13,144 nt of DNA from Heritagella sp051881655 (lineage in GTDB: Bacteria > Bacillota > Clostridia > Oscillospirales > Acutalibacteraceae). Of this stretch, positions 1-6,453 are shown piece by piece. Position numbers and translations under genes: made by a program. Each line of letters starts with the position of its first letter. The stretch's first letter is position 1. The stretch lies in contig JBJEQH010000102.1 in the NCBI GenBank assembly GCA_051881655.1, positions 1 to 13,144 on the forward strand, written 5' to 3'. The notes below the pieces were generated by a model. It was not told the DNA's origin and ran no database searches. It saw nothing but the letters and a program-made list of their open reading frames with translations.

Positions 1-85
1 CCATGTTTTTCAGCTGATTTAAGAATCGATAATAACGCGGAAGCCTGCGGATAACCGACATTGAAATATTCTCGCGTTTTGCCAT
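1..85 (-). CDS. rex: Redox-sensing transcriptional repressor Rex, N-terminal fragment
   Basis: Only the first 28 codons lie in the window; the gene continues past the left edge. The visible protein begins MAKRENIS and contains MSVIRRLPRYYRFLNQL, which matches the very conserved start of the winged-helix DNA-binding domain of Rex. Rex family members are dimeric repressors of about 210 residues that bind NADH through a Rossmann domain and leave DNA when NADH/NAD+ rises. The ATG at 85 lies 22 bases after the icd stop, with a weak GAGG 12 bases upstream, so translation may rely on coupling to icd. A single Rex-like half site (TTGTGAA on the minus strand) lies at 91-97, but the second half is missing. 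Identification rests on the N-terminal motif alone because the NADH-binding domain is outside the window. Confidence 0.8.
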   Translation of the reverse strand, partial: MAKRENISMSVIRRLPRYYRFLNQLKNM

Positions 86-107
86 TTACTTTCACAACCT
101 CACATCA

Positions 108-1322
108 TTAGTCTGCCATGAGAACAGCCAGGCGCTTGTTAATCTCATGCAGGAAAGTTTCCGAATCCGCAGAAACCTTGTTGGGCAGGGTGGACAGTGC
201 GTACAGATCCCCCGTCATTACACCCTCTTCAATGGTCTGAATCGAAGCCTTCTCCAGTTTATCGGCAAATGCCATCAGGGCCTCATTCCCATCCAGCTCA
301 CCGCGCTTGCGCAGGGCGCCGCTCCAGGCGAAAAGGGTGGCCATCGAGTTGGTCGAAGTTTTTTCGCCCTTCAGATGACGGTAGTAGTGGCGCTGCACCG
401 TACCATGGGCAGCCTCGTATTCATAAATTCCATCCGGGGAAACCAGAACCGAGGTCATCATGGCCAGGCTGCCGAAAGCCGTTGCCACCATATCGCTCAT
501 CACATCCCCGTCATAATTCTTGCAAGCCCAGATGTACCCGCCCTCCGAGCGAACCACACGGGCAACCGCGTCATCAATCAGGGTGTAGAAATAGGAGATA
601 CCCGCTTTTTCAAACTTCTCTTTGTACTCGCTTTCAAAAATCTCAGCAAAAATGTCCTTAAAGCGGTGATCGTACTTCTTGGAAATGGTGTCCTTGGTTG
701 CAAACCACAGGTCCTCTTTCTTATCCAGCGCGAAGTTAAAGCACGAACGGGCAAAGCTCTCAATGCTCTTGTCGATGTTGTGCATGCCCTGAATCACGCC
801 GGGGGTCTCAAAATCGTGAATGGTCATGCGCTCCTGTGTCCCATCCGCACGGGTCACCACCAGTTCCGCTTTGGCACCGGCCGGAACCTGCATTTCCACG
901 TCGCGGTACACATCCCCGTAGGCATGACGGGCGATGGTGATCGGCTTTTTCCAGGTAGACAGGAACGGGGAGATTCCCTTGACCAGAATGGGAGAGCGGA
1001 ACACTGTGCCGTCCAGAATGGCACGAATCGTGCCATTGGGCGATTTCCACATCTGCTTCAAGTTATATTCCTTTACACGCGCGGCATTAGGAGTAATGGT
1101 AGCGCACTTTACAGCAACTCCGTATTTTTTGGTGGCCTCGGCCGAATCCACGGTGACCTGATCATTGGTGGCATCGCGGTTTTCCAGCCCCAGGTCGTAG
1201 TATTCCGTATTCAGATCGACATAAGGGGCGAGAAGGATCTCCTTAATCTCTTTCCAGAGAATCCGGGTCATCTCGTCGCCGTCCATTTCGACAAGGGGGG
1301 TGTTCATTTGAATTTTTGCCAT
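108..1322 (-). CDS. icd: NADP-dependent isocitrate dehydrogenase (eukaryotic-type, type II)
   Basis: Oxidatively decarboxylates isocitrate to 2-oxoglutarate, making NADPH in the cytoplasm. The 404-residue protein aligns without gaps to the human IDH1 active-site region as I know it: S94, N96 and R100 in SPNGTIR, R109, R132-H133 in ARHAYGD, and Y139. The Mg-binding aspartates lie in the IDDAVARV and NYDGDVMSD segments. AAHGTVQRH carries the Arg-His pair typical of NADP preference. This is the homodimeric mitochondrial/cytosolic class rather than the E. coli Icd class. The ATG at 1322 is chosen because AAAGGAGG lies 8-9 bases upstream; an in-frame TTG at 1343 lies upstream of that site and would include it. 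The gene starts 21 bases after the aconitase stop and is followed by rex, so the three are probably cotranscribed. It likely supplies 2-oxoglutarate for glutamate synthesis. Confidence 0.95.
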   Translation of the reverse strand: MAKIQMNTPLVEMDGDEMTRILWKEIKEILLAPYVDLNTEYYDLGLENRDATNDQVTVDSAEATKKYGVAVKCATITPNAARVKEYNLKQMWKSPNGTIRAILDGTVFRSPILVKGISPFLSTWKKPITIARHAYGDVYRDVEMQVPAGAKAELVVTRADGTQERMTIHDFETPGVIQGMHNIDKSIESFARSCFNFALDKKEDLWFATKDTISKKYDHRFKDIFAEIFESEYKEKFEKAGISYFYTLIDDAVARVVRSEGGYIWACKNYDGDVMSDMVATAFGSLAMMTSVLVSPDGIYEYEAAHGTVQRHYYRHLKGEKTSTNSMATLFAWSGALRKRGELDGNEALMAFADKLEKASIQTIEEGVMTGDLYALSTLPNKVSADSETFLHEINKRLAVLMAD

Positions 1323-1343
1323 TGAGAAAGCCTCCTTTTGCAA

Positions 1344-3275
1344 TCAGGCGTTTTCCTTCGTGTAGTTCAGCAGCCCGCCGGCCAGTACCATATCAATCTG
1401 GCGGTCGGTCAGAACGGCCTCTGCGGGGATGTCCACATTTTTGGTCAGATTCTTCACAAGAATGGGTTCATGATGAATCAGCTTCTCGCGGATATCGGGC
1501 AGGGCGAGTTCATCCATTTGGTCGATGGCATCATAATCCGCTTCATTTTTGAACACCAGCGGAAGAATACCGGCATTGGCCAGGTTTGCACAGTGGATGC
1601 GGGCAAAGGACTTGGCGAGAACCGCCTTTACCCCCAGATACAGGGGAACCAGGGCCGCGTGCTCACGGGAAGAACCTTGCCCATAGTTATGGCCGCCCAC
1701 AACAATGGCCTTTCCTTCCTTGCGGCAGCGATCCGGGAATTCCTTATCGCAGACACCGAAGCAGAAATTGCTCAGATAGGGGATGTTGGAGCGGTAGGGG
1801 AGGATCTTTGCGCCGGCGGGCATGATGTGATCGGTGGTAATGTTATCGCCAACCTTCAAAAGCGCCTTGGCCTGGATCTCCTCGGGAAGGGCTGTGGTAG
1901 TGGGGAACGGCTTGATATTCGGTCCGCGCAGAATTTCCACATCCGCCGCATCTTCCACCGGAGCGGGAGGAACAATCATATTATCGTTGATCAGGAAAGA
2001 ATTGGGCATGGCAATGGCGATCTCTTCGCCCAGCGTGCGGGGATCCGTGAAGACGCCGGCCAGGGCAGAGGCCGCCGCCGTTTCGGGGCTGACCAGATAG
2101 ATCTGCCCATCGGCAGTTCCGCTTCTTCCCTCAAAATTGCGGTTGAACGTGCGCAGGGAAATACCCTTGGAGTTGGGGGACTGTCCCATACCGATGCAGG
2201 GGCCGCAGGCGCATTCCAGTACACGGGCTCCCGCCGCGATGATGTCCGCCAGGGCGCCGTTCTGGGCCAGCATATTGTAAACCTGCTTGGAACCGGGTGC
2301 GATAGCCAGGGAGACATCCGGGTGAACGGTCTTTCCCTTGAGAATCGAAGCTACCCGCATCATATCCAGATATGAGGAATTGGTGCAGGAACCAATGCAG
2401 ACCTGGTCAATTTTCTGTCCGGCCAGCTCGGCAATGGGCTTTACGTTGTCCGGGCTGTGGGGACAGGCGGCCAGCGGCTCCAGCTTCGAGAGATCAATAT
2501 CAATAGTTTCGTCATACTGCGCATCCGGATCGGAAGAGAGCTCTTTCCAGTCGCCGCCGCGCCCCTGCGCTTCCATAAAGGCGCGGGTCACATCGTCCGA
2601 GGGGAAGATAGAGGTAGTGGCACCCAATTCAGCGCCCATATTGGTGATGGTGGCACGCTCGGGCACCGTAAGAGAGCGGACGCCCTCGCCGCCGTACTCG
2701 ATGATTTTGCCCACGCCGCCCTTTACGCTCATAATGCGCAGGACTTCAAGAATCACGTCCTTGGCACTGACCCAGGGGGACAGTTTTCCCGACAGACGTA
2801 CCAATACCATTTTGGGCATGGTGATATGATAGGCGCCGCCGCCCATCGCAACGGCCACATCCAGACCGCCGGCCCCCATGGCCAGCATGCCCAGACCGCC
2901 GCCCGTGGGGGTATGGCTGTCAGAACCGATCAGGGTTTTTCCGGGAATACCAAAACGCTCCAGGTGCACCTGATGGCAGATGCCGTTGCCGGGGCGGGAG
3001 AAATAGATGCCATGCTTTTTGGCAATCGACTGGATAAAGCGGTGGTCATCGGCATTCTCAAAACCGGTTTGAAGGGTATTATGGTCAATATAGGCAACAC
3101 TGCGCTCTGTTTTTACACGGGGCACACCCATCGCTTCGAATTCCAGATAGGCCATGGTACCGGTTGCATCCTGGGTCAACGTTTGATCAATCCGCAGGGC
3201 GATATCGCTGCCTGCCTGCATGTCACCGCTGACTAAATGTGACTGGATAATTTTTTGTGCAAGGGTAAGACTCAT
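1344..3275 (-). CDS. acnA: Aconitate hydratase (mitochondrial-type aconitase)
   Basis: Isomerises citrate to isocitrate through cis-aconitate using a [4Fe-4S] cluster. At 643 residues it is the short bacterial branch related to mitochondrial aconitase, not the ~900-residue AcnA/IRP type. Landmarks, numbered from the chosen start: GSDSHTPTGGG from 117, cluster ligands C297 in GSCTNS and C357/C360 in CACGPCIG, the start of the swivel domain at GDNITTDHIMPAG around 476-488, and the substrate-binding GQGSSREHA loop around 532-540. All key residues appear intact. The ATG at 3275 has AAAGGAG 11 bases upstream. The open frame extends 25 codons further, but that extension overlaps the predicted promoter at 3322-3350, so it is unlikely to be translated. 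First gene of the acn-icd-rex unit. The symbol follows common usage; acn or citB would also fit. Confidence 0.95.
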   Translation of the reverse strand: MSLTLAQKIIQSHLVSGDMQAGSDIALRIDQTLTQDATGTMAYLEFEAMGVPRVKTERSVAYIDHNTLQTGFENADDHRFIQSIAKKHGIYFSRPGNGICHQVHLERFGIPGKTLIGSDSHTPTGGGLGMLAMGAGGLDVAVAMGGGAYHITMPKMVLVRLSGKLSPWVSAKDVILEVLRIMSVKGGVGKIIEYGGEGVRSLTVPERATITNMGAELGATTSIFPSDDVTRAFMEAQGRGGDWKELSSDPDAQYDETIDIDLSKLEPLAACPHSPDNVKPIAELAGQKIDQVCIGSCTNSSYLDMMRVASILKGKTVHPDVSLAIAPGSKQVYNMLAQNGALADIIAAGARVLECACGPCIGMGQSPNSKGISLRTFNRNFEGRSGTADGQIYLVSPETAAASALAGVFTDPRTLGEEIAIAMPNSFLINDNMIVPPAPVEDAADVEILRGPNIKPFPTTTALPEEIQAKALLKVGDNITTDHIMPAGAKILPYRSNIPYLSNFCFGVCDKEFPDRCRKEGKAIVVGGHNYGQGSSREHAALVPLYLGVKAVLAKSFARIHCANLANAGILPLVFKNEADYDAIDQMDELALPDIREKLIHHEPILVKNLTKNVDIPAEAVLTDRQIDMVLAGGLLNYTKENA

Positions 3276-3321
3276 AGCGCAAGAAACTCCTTTCTTATTA
3301 TGGAAAATCAATATGAGTAAT

Positions 3322-3350
3322 ATTATCGCGCAAAAATGGGAAGGTGTCAA
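3322..3350 (-). promoter_or_regulatory. Sigma-A type promoter of acn-icd-rex
   Basis: Read on the minus strand, a perfect -35 TTGACA (3345-3350) is followed after exactly 17 bases by GATAAT (3322-3327), one mismatch from the -10 consensus. Transcription would start near 3315 and give a leader of about 40 bases that carries the aconitase ribosome binding site. This is the best promoter match on the minus strand. It suggests the unit can be transcribed independently of the permease gene upstream. Confidence 0.8.
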
Positions 3351-3352
3351 CT

Positions 3353-3369
3353 AAATAACGAACTTATTT
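3353..3369. promoter_or_regulatory. Perfect inverted repeat next to the acn -35 box, candidate operator
   Basis: AAATAA and TTATTT form six-base arms around a five-base centre (CGAAC), and the repeat ends three bases from the -35 hexamer. In Bacillus, the LysR-type citrate sensor CcpC binds ATAA-N7-TTAT dyads upstream of citB and citZ; here the spacing is ATAA-N5-TTAT. The position and half-site sequence fit a regulator of citrate metabolism, but the spacing differs and AT-rich palindromes can occur by chance. The binding protein is unknown. Confidence 0.35.
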
Positions 3370-3398
3370 GCAAATTCTTACAGGATCGTTAATATTCT

Positions 3399-4337
3399 TC
3401 ACATGAATCCGCCCTGCTTGAGACCAAAAATCCACAGGAACACGGTCAGAATCGAGAAAAGCGTGGTGAAAACCACCAATTGTCCGGCCAGCGGGCCGTC
3501 CCCGTCCATCTGCTGGGCCATCGTGTAGGAGGAAACCGCCGTGGGGGAGGCGGACATGGCGAGAATAACGGCCAGCTGTTCATTGCGGAAGCCAAGAAGG
3601 ATGGCCACCCCCACCGCCATGGCCGGGTAGACAATCAGCTTGCCGATCACACCGGTGGACAGCAGGCGGATGTATTTTTTGGTATCGGAAAAATGGAAGG
3701 AGGAACCCAATACAACAAAGGCGAGCGGAGTGGCCGTTTTGGCCAGGTCGGATACCGCTTTTTCCACCACGTAGGGGAGCTTTAGTCCGGTGAGCAGCAG
3801 AATGGCCCCCAGCAGGGAAGCGATGACCAGCGGGTTGGATACGATCCCGCGCAGGATCTTCTTTCCGTTGATTTTTCCTCCGCGGAAGATTTCCAGCACA
3901 ATTACGGAGAGAATATTGATGAAGGGGACCACAAAACCAATGACGATCGAGGCAACGCCCGAAGCCGCCTCTCCAAAAAGGGCGATAGTGACCGGAAGAC
4001 CGAAAAGAACAAAGTTGCTGCGGAACATTCCCTGAATCATCACGCCGCGCTTGCTGTTCTCTTTTACGGTAAGAACAATGAAAAGGAAGAACAGCAGGCA
4101 GCTGCACAGCATGCATAGCAGAGCATAAAGAATTAAGTGCGGCTGAAAACTGGTGGAGAGATCGGTGGTGTATACATTGTAAAACAACAGCAGGGGAAGA
4201 AAACAGCGGAATACCAGGTTGTTCAGCTCTTTTTCCGTTTTTTCAGAAATCATGTGGAGGCGTTTGAGCAAAACACCAACACACAGCAGAAGAAACAGGG
4301 GGGCAACGACTTCAAAAGACAAAATCAGATTCTCCAC
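3399..4337 (-). CDS. AEC-family (auxin efflux carrier-like) permease
   Basis: A 312-residue integral membrane protein with roughly ten hydrophobic segments, for example around 8-26, 66-90, 129-151, 169-186, 228-250 and 284-305. Family hallmarks include FLPLLLFYNVY near 46-56, RSNFVLFGLPV near 106-116, the Pro-rich VSNPLVIASLLG region near 166-177, and ASPTAVSSYTMAQQM near 263-277, which is typical of the PF03547/AEC fold. Bacterial relatives include the malate permease MleP, and many transport dicarboxylates or other organic anions. The substrate here cannot be read from sequence. Lying directly upstream of aconitase and isocitrate dehydrogenase, a tricarboxylate or dicarboxylate is a reasonable guess. 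The start is a GTG at 4337 with AGAGG eight bases upstream. No clear terminator separates it from the acn promoter, so some read-through into acn is possible. Confidence 0.88.
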   Translation of the reverse strand: MENLILSFEVVAPLFLLLCVGVLLKRLHMISEKTEKELNNLVFRCFLPLLLFYNVYTTDLSTSFQPHLILYALLCMLCSCLLFFLFIVLTVKENSKRGVMIQGMFRSNFVLFGLPVTIALFGEAASGVASIVIGFVVPFINILSVIVLEIFRGGKINGKKILRGIVSNPLVIASLLGAILLLTGLKLPYVVEKAVSDLAKTATPLAFVVLGSSFHFSDTKKYIRLLSTGVIGKLIVYPAMAVGVAILLGFRNEQLAVILAMSASPTAVSSYTMAQQMDGDGPLAGQLVVFTTLFSILTVFLWIFGLKQGGFM

Positions 4338-4423
4338 AGATAAAACCTCTTTTCATGTGGTTTTCACTTCTTTTCCGAGAAAAACCGGCTGGATTGTGAA
4401 TGTAAATGATAATACTTACGATT

Positions 4424-4453
4424 ATTATAGCACTAATACACAATGTTTGTAAA
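4424..4453 (-). promoter_or_regulatory. Promoter of the AEC permease gene
   Basis: On the minus strand, TTTACA (4448-4453) and a perfect TATAAT (4424-4429) are 18 bases apart; shifting the -35 by one base gives TTACAA with a 17-base spacer. Transcription would begin near 4417, leaving a leader of about 80 bases. It is divergent from the tepA promoter at 4516-4544, so the two share an AT-rich control region of about 100 bases. Confidence 0.65.
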
Positions 4454-4515
4454 TATAATTGTCAAATCAGGACGAATGGGCGTTTATTTTGGGGTGAATT
4501 TCTGTCCAGGAAGAA

Positions 4516-4544
4516 TTGCTCCTTTTCATGAAAAGTGCTATAAT
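4516..4544 (+). promoter_or_regulatory. Promoter of the tepA-uppP-ftsK gene run
   Basis: TTGCTC (4516-4521) is followed after exactly 17 bases by a perfect TATAAT (4539-4544). The predicted start near 4551 gives a leader of about 85 bases. The tepA reading frame stays open back through this promoter, with possible starts at 4516, 4528 and 4555, but the promoter position argues that translation begins downstream at 4636 or 4639. No comparable promoter was seen between the following five genes. Confidence 0.7.
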
Positions 4545-4635
4545 CAAACTGTATATGGGTGCTTGGGTGTCCTTCTCTGCTCTTGGAAGGTATGAATTCA
4601 CTTGTCCGGTGAAAGACTATCTTTCGGAGGTGGTT

Positions 4636-5427
4636 ATGATGAAAAACAGCGCGTATCATAATCCTGGAAAAAACGACGCAGAGACAGATCCCGGCGCAGA
4701 AGACCGGCAGGAGAATTCCGGCGATCGGAATGATCCTGTGCAGGAGACCGGTTCCGTGCTGACCGGGGACGGAAACCATCAGATCACATGCCTGACGATT
4801 ATCGGCCAAATTGAGGGGCACTATATTTTGTCCTCCCAGAATAAAACGACCAAATACGAGCATGTGATTCCGCTGCTGGTGGCCATTGAAGAGGACCCCA
4901 AAACCGATGGGCTGCTGGTGCTGCTGAATACGGTTGGCGGGGACGTGGAAGCGGGTCTGGCTTTGGCGGAATTGCTGGCCGGAATGAAAAAACCCACGGT
5001 TTCCCTGGTATTGGGGGGAGGGCATTCCATTGGTGTTCCCCTGGCGGTGGCGGCCAAGCATTCTTTCATTGTGCCGTCGGCCACCATGACCATCCATCCG
5101 GTTCGGATGAACGGCCTGATGCTGGGGGTGCCTCAGACCCTGGAATACTTTCAGCGCATGCAGGACCGCATTACCCGGTTTGTCTCTCACAATTCCAAAA
5201 TCAGCCCCCAGCGTTTTCTCGAGTTGGCGATGAATACGGAGGAGCTGGTTATGGATGTGGGGACGGTGCTGGATGGACCGGCCGCCGTCCGGGAAGGACT
5301 GATTGATACCCTTGGATCCCTTTCGGATGCTCTCGCATGCCTGTACGACATGATTGATGAGAAGAGGAAAAAGGAGAAAAAAGGGAAAAAGGCGGCAGCA
5401 CGAAAAAAGCAGGCACAAAACAATTGA
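4636..5427 (+). CDS. tepA: ClpP-like serine protease, translocation-enhancing protein TepA family
   Basis: A 263-residue ClpP/crotonase-fold protein closely resembling Bacillus TepA (YmfB). After a polar, probably disordered stretch of about 47 residues, the core contains LLNTVGGDVEAGLALAELLAG, GGGHSIGVPLAVAA and TMTIHPVR. The likely nucleophile is S131 and the base H154; D207 in VMDVGTV is a plausible third member, inferred by comparison with ClpP. The C-terminus is a lysine-rich tail after about residue 237. TepA in Bacillus has been linked to protein export and sporulation, though its substrates are poorly known. Two adjacent ATG codons (4636, 4639) follow GGAGG at 4626-4630; the second has the better eight-base spacing. 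It sits upstream of an ftsK/spoIIIE gene, as in Bacillus, here with uppP in between. Confidence 0.88.
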   Translation: MMKNSAYHNPGKNDAETDPGAEDRQENSGDRNDPVQETGSVLTGDGNHQITCLTIIGQIEGHYILSSQNKTTKYEHVIPLLVAIEEDPKTDGLLVLLNTVGGDVEAGLALAELLAGMKKPTVSLVLGGGHSIGVPLAVAAKHSFIVPSATMTIHPVRMNGLMLGVPQTLEYFQRMQDRITRFVSHNSKISPQRFLELAMNTEELVMDVGTVLDGPAAVREGLIDTLGSLSDALACLYDMIDEKRKKEKKGKKAAARKKQAQNN

Positions 5428-5430
5428 CGG

Positions 5431-5452
5431 TTCGGCGGATTGTTCCGCCGGA
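5431..5452 (+). other. Intergenic hairpin between tepA and uppP
   Basis: Seven perfect pairs (CGGCGGA/TCCGCCG) around a TTGT loop, extendable by a T-G and a T-A pair, lie three bases after the tepA stop. No T-run follows, so it does not look like an intrinsic terminator. It could stabilise the 3' end of the tepA message or mark a processing site. The uppP ribosome binding site lies downstream of the stem and remains free. Confidence 0.55.
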
Positions 5453-5478
5453 GTACATAGTGAAAATGGAGGTTACTT

Positions 5479-6420
5479 ATGGAAATTTGGGAAGCGATCG
5501 TACAGGGTATTATTCAGGGGGCTACGGAATTTTTGCCGGTGTCCAGCAGCGGTCACCTTTCTCTGGTGCAGCATGTGATGGGCGCCCAGCCGGAAAGCCT
5601 GTTTTTCGACATCATGCTTCACGTGGGCACATTGATCGCGGTCATTGCCGTGTATTATCAGGTGATTTGGCGCATGATCCGCGAATTTGTTTTTCTGATC
5701 CGCGATATTTTCCGGCGGGATTTTCACTGGAAGACCATGAGCGACGACCGCCGGCTGCTGATGATGCTGATGATCGGTCTGATCCCCCTGTTCCTGCTGT
5801 TCCTGCCGGTGCCCGGTACCGGGATGAAGGTCAAGGATCTGGCGGATGCGTGGGCAACGGACAGCAGCATCCTGCTGGAGGGCTGTGCCCTGCTGGCTAC
5901 TTCCATTCTGCTGACCTTGGGGATTTTCAGTATCCGCAAGTATCAGAAGAAGGTAATCCTCACCAATGAGGGCCGGAAACTGCGCTTTGACGGGCGGAAA
6001 AAGTATCATGTGGCAGATGCCCTCTGTGTGGGCGTTATGCAGTGCCTGGCCGCCGTTTTTCCGGGCCTTTCCCGTTCCGGTTCCACCCTTTCCGTCTCGC
6101 TGATGCGCGGGATCAATAAGCAGAAGGCCCTGGATTACTCGTTTGTTTTGGGAACTCCGGCTATTCTGGCCGCTGCCGTTCTCTCCCTGAAGGATCTGGG
6201 GACTGATACCGTGCAAATCGGCACCCCGGCGCTTCTGGCCGGGATGATTACGGCCGCTGTGGTGGGCTTTTTGGCGATCAAACTCTTCAAATGGATGCTG
6301 GCCAGCGATAAAATGTACATTTTCATTGTGTACACCTTTATTCTGGGTCTTGCAACCGTGGTCATCGGGATTATTGAACAGAGCACCGGTGTCAATCTGT
6401 TTACCGGTCTCCCTCTGTAA
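5479..6420 (+). CDS. uppP: Undecaprenyl-diphosphatase UppP (BacA)
   Basis: Dephosphorylates undecaprenyl pyrophosphate to undecaprenyl phosphate, regenerating the lipid carrier for peptidoglycan and other envelope polymers; overexpression of this family gives bacitracin resistance. Both signature motifs are present: QGATEFLPVSSSGHL at 13-27, with E17 and H26, and PGLSRSGST at 195-203, with R199. The E. coli counterparts as I know them are E21, H30 and R174. Several hydrophobic membrane segments fit an integral membrane enzyme. At 313 residues it is longer than the usual 265-280; the extra length includes a charged loop around 156-180 (KYQKK to RKKYH). GGAGG lies six bases before the ATG. It starts 51 bases after tepA and ends 33 bases before ftsK, consistent with cotranscription. 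Confidence 0.95.
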   Translation: MEIWEAIVQGIIQGATEFLPVSSSGHLSLVQHVMGAQPESLFFDIMLHVGTLIAVIAVYYQVIWRMIREFVFLIRDIFRRDFHWKTMSDDRRLLMMLMIGLIPLFLLFLPVPGTGMKVKDLADAWATDSSILLEGCALLATSILLTLGIFSIRKYQKKVILTNEGRKLRFDGRKKYHVADALCVGVMQCLAAVFPGLSRSGSTLSVSLMRGINKQKALDYSFVLGTPAILAAAVLSLKDLGTDTVQIGTPALLAGMITAAVVGFLAIKLFKWMLASDKMYIFIVYTFILGLATVVIGIIEQSTGVNLFTGLPL

Positions 6421-6453
6421 AAACGGAAATTACATAATTGGGGAAGAACAATC

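Noticed and set aside
147..1325. A 392-codon open frame on the plus strand opposite icd.
   Set aside because: icd is unambiguous on the minus strand. The antisense product shows no family motif and looks like a reading-frame shadow.
1338..3236. Long plus-strand frames opposite aconitase (1338-2375 and 2457-3236).
   Set aside because: They mirror the aconitase coding frame. No ribosome binding site or recognised domain supports them.
4516..4635. An N-terminal extension of tepA starting at 4516, 4528 or 4555.
   Set aside because: The first two starts lie in the predicted promoter, and the third is almost at the predicted transcript start without a ribosome binding site. The GGAGG before 4636/4639 is far better.
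4462..5418. A 318-codon minus-strand frame opposite tepA.
   Set aside because: The composition is His/Gln/Arg-rich and low in recognisable structure, while the opposite strand encodes a textbook TepA core.
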